From: Robbsia betulipollinis | GTDB taxonomy: Bacteria > Pseudomonadota > Gammaproteobacteria > Burkholderiales > Burkholderiaceae | Direction of reading: 5' to 3' | Assembly: GCF_026624755.1 (NCBI RefSeq) | Contig: NZ_JAPMXC010000010.1 | Coordinates: 238,875 to 302,874 of the forward strand | DNA length: 64,000 nucleotides | In this document: piece by piece, positions 8,556-17,198 of the stretch | Layout: the number at the start of each line of letters is the position of its first letter | Numbering within the stretch: the stretch's first letter is position 1 | Position numbers and translations under genes: made by a program | Notes under the pieces: model-generated | Seen by the model: only the letters and a program-made list of their open reading frames with translations | What the model was told of the DNA's origin: nothing | Database searches by the model: none

Positions 8556-9332
8556 ATGCCCCGTTTCGCCGCCAACCTGTCAATGATGTACCAGGAGTAC
8601 GCCTTCCTGGACCGCTTTTTCCCGGCCGTCGACGATGGCTTCAAAGGCGTCGAGTTCCTGTTTCCCTACGAATTTTCGATCGCGGAAGTCGCGTTGAAGA
8701 AAAACGACTCGGGCCTTAACGTGGCCCTGTTCAACGCGCCGCCGGGCGACTGGTCGGCCGGCGAGCGGGGCATCGCGTCGCTACCCGGGCGCCAGGACGA
8801 GTTCAAGCGCAGCCTGGATACCGCGCTCGAATATTCCTCGGCGCTGGGCAACAGCCGCCTGCATGTGATGGCCGGCCTGCTGGAGCCGGGCGCGGACCGC
8901 GCCGCGCATCGCGCGGTCTATCTCGAAAATCTCGCCTACGCGGCGCAGCAGGCCGCGCCGCTCGGCCTGACGATCGTCATCGAACCGATCAACGTGCGCG
9001 ACATCCCAGGGTTCTTCCTGAACCGTCAGGACGAGGCGCACGCGATCTGCCGCGAAGTGGGCGCGACCAATCTGAAAGTGCAGTTCGACTTCTATCACTG
9101 CCAGATCACCGAAGGCGATCTCGCCACGACGCTGCGGCAGTACATCGAAAGCGTGGGCCACATCCAGATCGCCAGCGTACCGGACCGGCACGAGCCGGAC
9201 GAAGGCGAGGTCAATTTCGCCTACCTGATGAAGCTCGTCGACGAACTGGGCTACCACGGCTGGGTGGGCGCGGAGTACCGCCCGCGCGGCAAGACCAGCG
9301 AGGGGCTGGGCTGGCTGCGGGCATGGGAGTGA
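8556..9332 (+). CDS. hyi: hydroxypyruvate isomerase
   Basis: Hyi interconverts hydroxypyruvate and tartronate semialdehyde in glyoxylate/glycerate metabolism. The 258-residue product is full length. It shows the family patterns [59 protein letters not shown] and the C-terminal GAEYRPRG with a metal-binding Glu. A strong ribosome-binding site (aggagagga, 8546-8554) lies just before the ATG. The proline iminopeptidase starts 4 bp after the stop. No gcl or glxR lies beside it, so the usual glyoxylate-carboligase operon is split here. Confidence 0.93.
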   Translation: MPRFAANLSMMYQEYAFLDRFFPAVDDGFKGVEFLFPYEFSIAEVALKKNDSGLNVALFNAPPGDWSAGERGIASLPGRQDEFKRSLDTALEYSSALGNSRLHVMAGLLEPGADRAAHRAVYLENLAYAAQQAAPLGLTIVIEPINVRDIPGFFLNRQDEAHAICREVGATNLKVQFDFYHCQITEGDLATTLRQYIESVGHIQIASVPDRHEPDEGEVNFAYLMKLVDELGYHGWVGAEYRPRGKTSEGLGWLRAWE

Positions 9333-9336
9333 TGCC

Positions 9337-10425
9337 ATGACGGATACCCTGCCTCCCCATTTCGAAGACGGCCTGCTCGACGTCGGCGACGGGCATGCGC
9401 TCTACTGGCGCGCGCACGGCGATCCGGCCGCGCCGGTGATGCTGGTCGTGCATGGCGGCCCGGGCGGCGCGCACAACCCGAGCTGGGGCAAGTTCTTCGA
9501 CCCCGCGCAATGGCGCGTCGTGTTCTTCGACCAGCGCGGTTGCGGCCGCTCGACGCCGTTCGGCAAGACCGCGTGCAATACGCTGAACGACCTCGTCGGC
9601 GATATCGAGAAACTGCGCACCGCGCTGGGCGTCGAACGGTGGGCGCTGTTCGGCGGCTCGTGGGGCACGACGCTGGCGCTCGCATACGGCATCGCGCATC
9701 CGCAGCGTTGTACCGGTTTTCTGCTGCGCGGCATCTTCCTCGCGCGGCAGCAGGATATCGACTGGTTCATCTGGGACGTGCGCCGCATTTTCCCCGAGGC
9801 GCACGCCGCCTTCCTCGACGCGATCGAACGCGCGAGCGGCAGCCGGCCGCGCGACCGCGACGAAGTGCTCGCGCTGGCAGCCGCGCCGCTCGCCCGCTAC
9901 GATGCCGCGGGAATCGCGCTGGCGCGCGCCTGGTCCGGTTTCGAGGCCAAGCTGTCGTCGGTGCAGCCCATGCCGGCCGCGCCCGTGGTGCTCGCCGCGG
10001 GCGCGGCGCCGGGCGATGTCGCCGCGCCTCCCGGCGTCGCCGCGCCGTCCACGCCCGCCGCCACGGCGCCGGCCGGCACGGCCGGCACGCCGGCGGGCGG
10101 TGCGGCCGTGCCGCCCGATCCGCTCGAAGGACAACGGCGCGCGGTCTCGATGGCCCTGCTCGAGCATCACTACATGGCGCACGAACTGCCGGCGCCGGAC
10201 TTTCTCGGTCGCCTGTCCGCGCTCCAGGACCATCCCTGCCACATCGTCCATGGCCGTTTCGATATGGTCTGCCCGGCCGAGCAGGCCCTGTCGCTGGCCC
10301 GCGCCTGGCCCGGAGCGACGGTGAAAATCGTCGACGCCGCGGGCCACTGGACCTTCGAGCCCGGCATCGAGAAGGCGTTGTTCGCGGCCAGCGCCGCGCT
10401 GCGCGACACGCTGCAGAAGGCATGA
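9337..10425 (+). CDS. pip: proline iminopeptidase (alpha/beta hydrolase)
   Basis: This serine peptidase removes N-terminal proline from peptides in the cytoplasm. The alpha/beta-hydrolase pattern is clear: oxyanion region VVHGGPGGAHNP, FDQRGCGRSTP, nucleophile Ser108 in GGSWGTTLALAYG, acid Asp in HGRFDMVCP and His in DAAGHWTFEPG. At 362 residues it is about 45 longer than typical members. The excess is an Ala/Pro/Gly-rich insertion at about residues 211-265, within the cap. It is translationally linked to hyi upstream. Confidence 0.9.
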   Translation: MTDTLPPHFEDGLLDVGDGHALYWRAHGDPAAPVMLVVHGGPGGAHNPSWGKFFDPAQWRVVFFDQRGCGRSTPFGKTACNTLNDLVGDIEKLRTALGVERWALFGGSWGTTLALAYGIAHPQRCTGFLLRGIFLARQQDIDWFIWDVRRIFPEAHAAFLDAIERASGSRPRDRDEVLALAAAPLARYDAAGIALARAWSGFEAKLSSVQPMPAAPVVLAAGAAPGDVAAPPGVAAPSTPAATAPAGTAGTPAGGAAVPPDPLEGQRRAVSMALLEHHYMAHELPAPDFLGRLSALQDHPCHIVHGRFDMVCPAEQALSLARAWPGATVKIVDAAGHWTFEPGIEKALFAASAALRDTLQKA

Positions 10426-10557
10426 CGCCTTCCGGTGCGCCGCGACGGCCGTCGCGCGGCCGTCGCGGCGCGCTGTCGCGAAATTACCGCATCCCGACAC
10501 GATTCTGGCGAGGTAGGATGAGGCGTGAAACGCCGGCCCGAATCTCCTCCACACATC

Positions 10558-11133
10558 ATGCTCAGGGTTCTCCTCGCGGTCGATACGGACCGCTCGATCG
10601 CCGGCATGCGCGACGCGCTGCAACGCGCCGGCTATGACGTCATCGCCGAGGTGGCGTCGGCGCGCGCGCTGCTGCGCGCCGTCGAGACCGAACGCCCGGA
10701 CGTGGTCATCATCGATACCGAATCGCCCGCCCGGGACACGCTCGAACAACTGGCGGCCATGAACTCGGCCGCGCCGCGGCCGGTCGTGATGTTTTCCGGC
10801 ACGGGCAATGCGGCGATCATCCGCGCGGCGGTGAGCGCCGGGGTGACCGCCTACGTGGTCGACGGGCTCGCCCCCGAGCGCCTGGCGCCGATCCTCGAAG
10901 TGGCGCGCGCGCGCTTCGACGAGGAGTCGCGCCTGCGGCAGCGGCTGGCCGACGCGGAGCAACGGCTCGCGGACCGCAAGCTGATCGAGCGCGCCAAAGG
11001 CATCGTCATGGCGCGCCGGGGGCTGACCGAGGACGCGGCGTTCGAGCTGATGCGCAACAAGGCGATGCAGCAGGGCCTGACGATCGCCGACATCGCCCGC
11101 CAGCTCATCGCGGTGTCGGACCTCCTCAGTTGA
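10558..11133 (+). CDS. nasT: NasT: ANTAR-domain RNA-binding response regulator
   Basis: NasT is the antiterminator protein of the nitrate-responsive NasS-NasT pair. The 191-residue product has an N-terminal receiver-like domain (MLRVLLAVDTDRSIAGM, Asp53 in VVIIDTESP) and a C-terminal ANTAR helical domain (ADRKLIERAKGIVMARRGL ... AFELMRNKAMQQGLTIADIA) that binds paired hexaloop hairpins in nascent RNA. The start at 10558 gives the usual NasT N-terminus; a GTG at 10525 in frame is an alternative. nasS follows 10 bp downstream. The likely RNA target is the leader at 12741-12863, before the nitrate transporter gene. Confidence 0.93.
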   Translation: MLRVLLAVDTDRSIAGMRDALQRAGYDVIAEVASARALLRAVETERPDVVIIDTESPARDTLEQLAAMNSAAPRPVVMFSGTGNAAIIRAAVSAGVTAYVVDGLAPERLAPILEVARARFDEESRLRQRLADAEQRLADRKLIERAKGIVMARRGLTEDAAFELMRNKAMQQGLTIADIARQLIAVSDLLS

Positions 11134-11143
11134 CGACCTTGCC

Positions 11144-12412
11144 ATGACCGACCTTCCCGACGCTCCGGATTCCTCCAACGCCCGCGCCGTGCCCGCCGTG
11201 CCCGCGGCGCATGCCAGCGGCAGCGACGCCCCGGAAAAACGCGTGCTGCGCGTCGGCTTCGTGCCGCTCAGCGATTGCGCGCCCCTGGTGCTGGCGGTCG
11301 AACGCGGCCTGGACCGGCGGCACGGCATCGAAATCGAACTGTGCCGCCAGCCTTCCTGGGCAGCGGTGCGCGACAAGTTGCTGTCCGGCGAACTGGATGC
11401 GGCGCACGCGCTCGCCGGGCTGCCCATCGGGGTCGAGCTGGGCATCGGCGGCCCGCGGCATCCGATGGCGGTGCTGATGACGCTCAACCAGAACGGGCAG
11501 GCGATCACGCTATCGCGCGCGCTGGCCGCGCGCTGGACGGCGTCCGGCGGGGTAGGCGAGGCTGGCGCACTGGCGCGCGCGCTGCACGCCGGCGCGCGTC
11601 CCGGACCCGACGGGCGGCCCGTGTTCGCCCACACGTTTCCCACCGGCACCCATGCGATGTGGCTGTATTACTGGCTCGCGGCGCAGGGCATCGATCCGCT
11701 GCGCGCGATCGACAGCGTCGTGATCCCGCCGCAGCAGATGGCCGCGAGCATGGGAATCGGGGAACTCGACGGCTTCTGCGCGGGCGAGCCGTGGAGCGCG
11801 CAGGCCGAGGCGGGCGGCGCGGGCGTGACCGTGGCCACCACCGACGCGGTCTGGCCCGATCATCCGGAGAAGGTGGTGGCGACCACACGGCGCTTCGTCG
11901 ACACGCATCCGCATGCGGCACGCGCGCTGGTGACCGCCTTGCTCGACGCGTGCCGGCGGCTCGACGCCCCCGCCGAGCGCCGCGTCGCGGCCGAACTGCT
12001 GGCGCGGCCGGGCTGGATCGATGCGCCGTACGCGCTGATCGCCGGGCGCCTGTGCGGCGACTATCGCCATACGGCGGGCGGCGTAACGGCAGGCGTTGCG
12101 CCGCCACGCTGGCCGGCCCTGCACGTGGCCCGGCCGTTGCGCTTCTTCGGCGACGGCGCGGTCAATTTTCCGTACGTGTCGGATGCGGTCTGGTTCATGA
12201 CGCAATACCGCCGCTGGGGCATGCTGAGCGTGCCCTGCGACTATGCGGCGGTTGCGGCGACGCTGTGCAGGACCGCGCTCTACCGCGAGGCCGCCGGCCG
12301 CCTCGGGGTCGCGACGCCCGCGCGCGACGCCCGCGCGAGCGTGCTGATGGACGGCCGCCGCTGGGATGGCAGCGCGCCGTGGGACTGGGACGGATCGGGC
12401 GCGCCGGCATAA
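11144..12412 (+). CDS. nasS: NasS: cytoplasmic nitrate/nitrite sensor (NrtA/CmpA-like)
   Basis: This 422-residue protein has the fold of nitrate/bicarbonate-binding ABC proteins (LRVGFVPLSDCAPLVLAVERGL, QPSWAAVRDKLLSGELDAAHAL, LPIGVELGIGG, THAMWLYYWLAAQGI, DGFCAGEPWSAQA). It lacks a signal peptide; instead the first 35 residues are Ala/Asp-rich. With NasT next to it and no adjacent permease, it fits NasS, which holds NasT inactive until nitrate or nitrite binds. The sensor role is established for homologues and inferred here from context. Its stop precedes a 483-bp non-coding leader. Confidence 0.92.
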   Translation: MTDLPDAPDSSNARAVPAVPAAHASGSDAPEKRVLRVGFVPLSDCAPLVLAVERGLDRRHGIEIELCRQPSWAAVRDKLLSGELDAAHALAGLPIGVELGIGGPRHPMAVLMTLNQNGQAITLSRALAARWTASGGVGEAGALARALHAGARPGPDGRPVFAHTFPTGTHAMWLYYWLAAQGIDPLRAIDSVVIPPQQMAASMGIGELDGFCAGEPWSAQAEAGGAGVTVATTDAVWPDHPEKVVATTRRFVDTHPHAARALVTALLDACRRLDAPAERRVAAELLARPGWIDAPYALIAGRLCGDYRHTAGGVTAGVAPPRWPALHVARPLRFFGDGAVNFPYVSDAVWFMTQYRRWGMLSVPCDYAAVAATLCRTALYREAAGRLGVATPARDARASVLMDGRRWDGSAPWDWDGSGAPA

Positions 12413-12714
12413 GACCCGGCGAGACCGGCCAGGGTCGCTGGCGATCAGCGATCAGCGGCGGTCGGCAATCGTGCCCGCGTGCACCGTGTTCGCGCGGCAT
12501 CGGGGCCCTATCGCACCGCGGTGGCGCCAGACTGCGTACGGCAACAGTGCGCGCGTGCACCAAGGCGGTTCGTCGCACGGTTCCCGTTGCGCGTCCCGGG
12601 CGGCGGCGGCGTCGCGGCCATGTCGCCGAAATGCGCCTTCCCTGTCGATAAACAAAGGCATTGCACTCCGAAAGTCCCTTCGAAAATGCAATATATCTCC
12701 CGCACGCGACAAAC
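12413..12714. other. non-coding region upstream of the nitrate-operon promoter
   Basis: No convincing gene lies here. Two half sites resembling the NtrC consensus (TGCACC at 12480-12485, TGCACCA at 12556-12562) sit about 260 and 185 bp upstream of the predicted transcription start. An inverted pair ATTGCA (12659-12664) / TGCAAT (12686-12691) lies nearer the promoter. NtrC binding is inferred; neither full site matches the symmetrical consensus well on its right half. Confidence 0.4.
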
Positions 12715-12730
12715 CGGCACGACCATTGCA
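12715..12730 (+). promoter_or_regulatory. sigma-54 promoter of the nitrate operon
   Basis: The 16 bases CGGCACGACCATTGCA match the sigma-54 consensus TGGCACG-N4-TTGCW at all positions but the first T, with the GG and GC dinucleotides 12 bp apart as required. Transcription would start near 12741, exactly where the first leader hairpin begins. This implies control by a nitrogen-status activator such as NtrC in addition to NasS-NasT. Confidence 0.75.
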
Positions 12731-12740
12731 TAGTCCTCGT

Positions 12741-12763
12741 GGGGCCGCAACGGCGCGGTGCCC
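12741..12763 (+). promoter_or_regulatory. ANTAR-target hairpin P1 in the nitrate-operon leader
   Basis: CCGC (12745-12748) pairs with GCGG (12755-12758) and encloses the hexaloop AACGGC. GGG/CCC pairing extends the stem after a small internal loop. A at loop position 1 and G at position 4 are the residues recognised by ANTAR proteins. It is the first of two tandem hairpins. Confidence 0.72.
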
Positions 12764-12768
12764 GCTTC

Positions 12769-12800
12769 GCGGCAGCGCATCAACGACGATGGGTTGCCGC
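12769..12800 (+). promoter_or_regulatory. ANTAR-target hairpin P2 in the nitrate-operon leader
   Basis: GCGGCA (12769-12774) pairs with TGCCGC (12795-12800), and CATC with GATG, enclosing the hexaloop AACGAC (12782-12787). Like P1 it has A at position 1 and G at position 4. It lies 5 nt after P1 and 6 nt before the terminator, the arrangement expected for NasT-dependent antitermination. Confidence 0.75.
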
Positions 12801-12806
12801 ACGAAC

Positions 12807-12863
12807 AACGGCGTTCGCTCCGTTCCGGCCATATCGGAGCGAGGCGAACGCCGTTTTTGTTTT
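12807..12863 (+). terminator. intrinsic terminator in the nitrate-operon leader
   Basis: AACGGCGTTCGC (12807-12818) pairs perfectly with GCGAACGCCGTT (12844-12855). An inner TCCG/CGGA stem and a T-rich tract (12854-12863) complete it. The terminator lies 33 bp upstream of the transporter ATG and must be overcome for the operon to be read. Confidence 0.88.
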
Positions 12864-12895
12864 CGGGCGACGAATTCTCCCTAGGCGAGGACATC

Positions 12896-14098
12896 ATGCG
12901 GCGCGGTTTCTGGCAGTCTGGGCATACGCCCACCTTGTTCAGTGCATTCCTGTATTTCGACATGAGTTTCATGATCTGGTATCTGCTCGGCCCCTTGCAG
13001 ATCCAGATCGCGCAGGACCTGCATCTCAGCGCCCAGCAACGCGGCCTGATGGTCGCCACGCCGATCCTCGCCGGGGCGATCCTGCGGCTGGGCATGGGCG
13101 CGCTGGTCGATCGCATCGGTCCGAAGCGCTCGGGGCTGGTCGCCCAGGTGGTGGTGATCGCGGCGCTCATCGCGGCCTGGCGTCTTGGCGTGCATTCGCT
13201 GCCGCAGGCCTTGCTGCTGGGCCTGTTTCTCGGCGTCGCGGGGGCCTCGTTCGCCGTGGCGTTGCCGCTGGCGTCGCGCTGGTATCCGCCCGAGCACCAG
13301 GGCACCGCGATGGGCATCGCCGGCGCGGGCAATTCGGGCACCGTGTTCGCCGCGCTGTTCGCGCCGGTGCTGGCCGTCGCCTTTGGCTGGCGCGCGGTCT
13401 TCGGCCTGGCCGCGCTGCCGATGGTCCTCGCACTGCTCGTCTACTGGATCTGCGCCAAGGATGCCCCCGGTGCCGCGAAAAAGAAATCGATGGTCGATTA
13501 CCGGCGCATCCTGGCGTCGAAGGATGCATGGGTGTTCATGGGCCTGTACGCGATCACCTTCGGCGGTTTTTCCGGCTTCGCCAGCGCCCTGCCGGGCTAT
13601 TTCCACGACCAGTTCGGCTTCGGACCGAAGCTGGCGGGCTGGAGCACCGCGGGCTGCGTGTTCGCCGGCTCGGTGATGCGGCCGATCGGCGGCGTGATCG
13701 CCGATCGTATCGGCGGCACCCGTTCGTTGCTGGTGGTGTATCTGGCGTGCGCGGTGCTGATCGCCGCGGCCGGACTCGGTTTGGGCGGCCCGGCCCTCGC
13801 GCTGGCCCTGTTCGTCGCCGCGATGTTGTGTCTGGGCGCCGGCAACGGCGCGGTGTTCCAGCTCGTGCCGCAGCGCTTCGGCGCCGACATCGGCTTGATG
13901 ACGGGGCTCGTCGGCATGGCCGGCGGCGTGGGCGGCTTCGCGCTGGCCGCCGGTCTGGGCGCGATCAAGCAGGCCACGGGCGGGTATGCGGCGGGGCTGT
14001 GGGTCTTCGCCGCGCTGTGCGTGGTCGCCTGGATGGGGCTGCGCAGCGTCACCACGCAATGGCGCAGCAATTGGGGCATGGCGGCCACGCGCGTCTGA
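12896..14098 (+). CDS. narK: MFS nitrate/nitrite transporter (NarK/NasA type)
   Basis: This 400-residue, 12-helix inner-membrane protein of the nitrate-nitrite porter family imports nitrate for assimilation. Both nitrate-signature segments are present (GIAGAGNSGTVFAALFAPV around residue 145 and CLGAGNGAVFQLVPQRF around residue 320), with the MFS loop motif DRIGPKRSG between helices 2 and 3. The ATG at 12896 is chosen because it gives MRRGFWQSGHTPTLF and has a ribosome-binding site (aggcgagg) upstream. The open frame extends back through the terminator, which is not coding. It is the first gene of the unit continuing to nirB. Confidence 0.93.
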   Translation: MRRGFWQSGHTPTLFSAFLYFDMSFMIWYLLGPLQIQIAQDLHLSAQQRGLMVATPILAGAILRLGMGALVDRIGPKRSGLVAQVVVIAALIAAWRLGVHSLPQALLLGLFLGVAGASFAVALPLASRWYPPEHQGTAMGIAGAGNSGTVFAALFAPVLAVAFGWRAVFGLAALPMVLALLVYWICAKDAPGAAKKKSMVDYRRILASKDAWVFMGLYAITFGGFSGFASALPGYFHDQFGFGPKLAGWSTAGCVFAGSVMRPIGGVIADRIGGTRSLLVVYLACAVLIAAAGLGLGGPALALALFVAAMLCLGAGNGAVFQLVPQRFGADIGLMTGLVGMAGGVGGFALAAGLGAIKQATGGYAAGLWVFAALCVVAWMGLRSVTTQWRSNWGMAATRV

Positions 14099-14132
14099 CA
14101 TTTCGTCTCTGATTCACCCGTTCGAGAATCTC

Positions 14133-16565
14133 ATGCACAAGCGCAAACTCGTCGTCGTCGGCAACGGCATGGCCGGCATCCGTACTCTCGAGGAGCTGCT
14201 GCACCTGGCGCCCGAGCAGTACGACATCACGGTATTCGGGAGCGAGCCGCACCCGAACTACAACCGCATCCTGCTGTCGCCGGTGCTGGCCGGCGAGCAG
14301 GAGTTCAAGGACATCATCCTGAACTCGCTCGAATGGTACGAGCAGAACGGGATCACGCTGCGGCTGGGCTGCACGGTGACGAAGATCGACCGCGTGCGAC
14401 GCGTGGTGATCGCCGACGACGGCAGCGAGGCGCCGTACGACCGGCTGCTGCTGGCCACCGGTTCGCGGCCGTTCATCATCCCGGTCCCGGGCGCGGACCT
14501 GAAGGGCGTGATCAGCTATCGCGACATCTACGACACCGAGGCAATGATCGCGGCGGCGCGCGTCAGGCGACGCGCGATCGTGATCGGCGGCGGGCTGCTC
14601 GGGCTGGAGGCGGCGAACGGCCTGAAACTGCGCGGCATGGATGTGCAGGTCGTGCACAACGGCGAGACGCTGCTCGACCGGCAACTCGACGCGACCGCGG
14701 GCGAGCTGCTGCGCCAGGCCCTGGAGGCGCGCGGTATCGGCTTCCTGATGGCGCATGGCACCGCCGAGATCCTCGGCGACGCGGGGGGGCAGGTACGGGC
14801 GCTGCGTTTCGCGAACGGCGAGGAAGTCGCCACGGAACTGGTCGTGATGGCCGTGGGCATTCGTCCGAACACCGCGCTGGCGGAGGCCGCGGGGCTGTAT
14901 TGCCGCAACGGCATCGTCGTCAGCGACGTGCTCCAGACCTTCGACCCGCGCATCTACGCCGTGGGGGAATGCGTGAACCATCGCGGTACCGCCTACGGCC
15001 TCGTCGCGCCGCTGTTCGACATGGCGAAGGTGGCGGCGAACCATCTCGCGGGTCTGGGGTACGGGCGCTATTCGGGTTCGGTGCTGTCGACCAAGCTGAA
15101 GGTGACCGGCATCGACCTCTTCTCCGCCGGCGATTTCAAGGGCGGCGAGGGCACCGAGGAAATCGTCCTGTCGGACCCGTCGGGCGGCATCTACAAGAAA
15201 CTGGTGCTGCGCGAGGACAAGCTCGTCGGCGCCTGCCTGTACGGCGACACCAGCGACGGCGCCTGGTACTTCAAGCTGCTGCGCGAGGGGCGCGCGATCG
15301 GCGAGCTGCGCGAGTCCCTGATGTTCGGCGAATCGAATCTGGGCGATGCCGGTCACCAGGGGCAGAGCCGCGCGATGGCGATGCAGGACAGCGACGAGGT
15401 CTGCGGCTGCAATGGCGTCACCAAAGGCAGGATCGTCAAGGCGATCCGGGAACAGGGCCTGTTCACCCTCGACGAAGTGAAGAAGTGCACGAAGGCGTCG
15501 GGTTCGTGCGGTTCGTGCACCGGTCTCGTCGAGCAGATCCTGATGAACACGCTGGGCAGCAGCTTCCAGGAAACGCCGAAGACGCGCGCGGTCTGCGGCT
15601 GCACCGACCACGGCCACGCGGACGTGCGCCGCGCGATTCGCGAGCACAAGCTGCTCACGCATGCGCAGGCGTACCGGTTTCTCGACTGGCGCACGCCGAA
15701 CGGTTGCGCGACCTGCCGCCCGGCGATCAATTACTACCTGCTGTCCACCTGGCCGCGCGAGGCCGTCGACGATCCGCAAAGCCGCTTCATCAACGAACGC
15801 GCGCACGCGAACATCCAGAAGGACGGCACGTTCTCGGTGATCCCGCAGATGAAGGGCGGCGTGACGAACGCGGCGGAATTGCGGCGCATCGCCGACGTGG
15901 CCGACAAGTACGCGGTGCCGATGGTCAAGGTCACCGGCGGACAGCGCATCGATTTGCTGGGCGTGAAGAAGACCGATCTCGTGGATGTCTGGCGCGATCT
16001 GGGCATGCCGTCGGGGCACGCGTACGGGAAATCGATCCGCACCGTGAAGACCTGCGTGGGCAGCGAGTTCTGCCGCTTCGGCACGCAGGACAGCACCAGC
16101 ATGGGCATCGCGCTGGAGACGATGCTCGGCTATATGTGGAGCCCGCACAAGGTGAAGCTCGCCGTGTCCGGTTGCCCGCGCAACTGCGCCGAGTCCGGTA
16201 TCAAGGATGTGGGCGTGATCGCCGTCGAGAGCGGCTGGGAACTGTACGTGGGCGGCAATGGCGGCATCAAGACGGAGGTCGCGCAGTTCCTCGTCAAGGT
16301 GAAGACGCCGGAGGAAGTGAAGGAATACACCGGGGCCTTCCTGCAACTGTACCGCGAGGAAGCCTTCTATCTGGACCGCACGGTGCACTACATCGCGCGG
16401 GTCGGACTGGAGTACGTGAAGGCGCAGGTGGTCGCCGACGCGGCGAACCGGCGCGCCCTGTACGAGCGGTTGCTGTATTCGCTGGAAGGCATGTCGGACC
16501 CGTGGGCCGAGCGCATCGCGGGCAAGGCGCATGACGAATTCACGCCGCTGACGGTATCGGTATGA
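14133..16565 (+). CDS. nirB: assimilatory nitrite reductase [NAD(P)H], large subunit
   Basis: NirB reduces nitrite to ammonium using sirohaem and an Fe-S cluster, fed by NAD(P)H through FAD. The 810-residue product carries, in order: two nucleotide-binding folds (VVVGNGMAGIRTLEELL, AIVIGGGLLGLEAANGL), BFD-like [2Fe-2S] segments (CGCNGVTKGRIV, then CGSCTG, and a second CGC...CATC set), and the sulfite/nitrite-reductase C-terminus. The latter has the four cluster Cys in TCVGSEFCRFG and GCPRNCAESG. The ATG at 14133 begins the first Rossmann strand (MHKRKLVVVGNG). It lies 34 bp after narK. The unusual point is the 306-bp repeat-filled gap before nirD. Confidence 0.96.
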   Translation: MHKRKLVVVGNGMAGIRTLEELLHLAPEQYDITVFGSEPHPNYNRILLSPVLAGEQEFKDIILNSLEWYEQNGITLRLGCTVTKIDRVRRVVIADDGSEAPYDRLLLATGSRPFIIPVPGADLKGVISYRDIYDTEAMIAAARVRRRAIVIGGGLLGLEAANGLKLRGMDVQVVHNGETLLDRQLDATAGELLRQALEARGIGFLMAHGTAEILGDAGGQVRALRFANGEEVATELVVMAVGIRPNTALAEAAGLYCRNGIVVSDVLQTFDPRIYAVGECVNHRGTAYGLVAPLFDMAKVAANHLAGLGYGRYSGSVLSTKLKVTGIDLFSAGDFKGGEGTEEIVLSDPSGGIYKKLVLREDKLVGACLYGDTSDGAWYFKLLREGRAIGELRESLMFGESNLGDAGHQGQSRAMAMQDSDEVCGCNGVTKGRIVKAIREQGLFTLDEVKKCTKASGSCGSCTGLVEQILMNTLGSSFQETPKTRAVCGCTDHGHADVRRAIREHKLLTHAQAYRFLDWRTPNGCATCRPAINYYLLSTWPREAVDDPQSRFINERAHANIQKDGTFSVIPQMKGGVTNAAELRRIADVADKYAVPMVKVTGGQRIDLLGVKKTDLVDVWRDLGMPSGHAYGKSIRTVKTCVGSEFCRFGTQDSTSMGIALETMLGYMWSPHKVKLAVSGCPRNCAESGIKDVGVIAVESGWELYVGGNGGIKTEVAQFLVKVKTPEEVKEYTGAFLQLYREEAFYLDRTVHYIARVGLEYVKAQVVADAANRRALYERLLYSLEGMSDPWAERIAGKAHDEFTPLTVSV

Positions 16566-16586
16566 CCCCGGCGGGCGGATCGCGGC

Positions 16587-16848
16587 TGTGGATAATTTTG
16601 TGGATAAAACGTTCCCGCCGATTGAATGCCCTGTGTGCAAGCCGTGCATAAGCCTGTGGGCAAGGCGTTGACAAGATGTGGGCAGCCTGTGGGTAACTGC
16701 TGTGCATAAACCGGTGTATAAGGCGGTGCATAAGATCGCCCGCAGAGGATGGAAAAATGGACGGACATGCGGTGGAGCGGCAATCTGCATGGCGTCTCGG
16801 CGTATTCCGGGCTGGCTTGACGCAGCCTGTTAACAAGTCTGTGTATAA
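16587..16848 (+). repeat. array of DnaA-box-like 9-mers between nirB and nirD
   Basis: Four sites fit the DnaA box TTATNCACA exactly, read as TGTGNATAA on the + strand: 16587-16595, 16599-16607, 16701-16709 and 16840-16848. Others differ by one or two bases: 16632, 16643, 16655, 16677, 16688, 16713, 16725 and 16828. All have the same orientation and most start 11-13 bp apart. No gene is visible in this 306-bp gap (16566-16871). It may be a DnaA-binding cluster or a degenerate 12-bp tandem repeat whose unit resembles a DnaA box. Confidence 0.75.
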
Positions 16849-16871
16849 CTCGGTAAAAGGCGGGAATCGCG

Positions 16872-17198
16872 ATGAGCGTCATGACGATCGATCACTGGAC
16901 GCGGGTGTGCCGCGTCGACGACATCCCCGCGCTGGGTAGCCGGGTGGTGGTGCGCGAAAGCGGCAATCTCGCGCTGTTTCGCACGCAGGACGACGCCGTG
17001 TTCGCGCTGCTCGACCGCTGCCCGCACAAGGGCGGCCCGCTCTCGCAGGGCATCGTGCATGGCGAGACCGTGACCTGTCCGCTGCACGGCTGGCAGATCG
17101 CGCTCGACACCGGCACGGCGCGCGCGCCCGACGAGGGGTGCGCCCGGCGCTTTCCGGTGCGGGTGGAGGGCGGCGACGTCTATCTCGACCTGTCATGA
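16872..17198 (+). CDS. nirD: nitrite reductase small subunit, Rieske-type
   Basis: This 108-residue partner of NirB has the Rieske [2Fe-2S] fold. Both cluster-binding motifs are intact: Cys-Pro-His in RCPHKGGPLSQG and Cys-x2-His in CPLHGWQI, so a cluster is likely bound. This contrasts with E. coli NirD, which lacks the ligands. Its last codon overlaps the nasA start (ATGA at 17195), so the two are translationally coupled, whereas nirB is 306 bp upstream. Confidence 0.93.
   Translation: MSVMTIDHWTRVCRVDDIPALGSRVVVRESGNLALFRTQDDAVFALLDRCPHKGGPLSQGIVHGETVTCPLHGWQIALDTGTARAPDEGCARRFPVRVEGGDVYLDLS

Noticed and set aside
14049-16790. A 913-codon open frame on the minus strand opposite nirB
   Set aside because: No recognisable domains; composition is typical of an antisense shadow, and nirB on the other strand is unambiguous.
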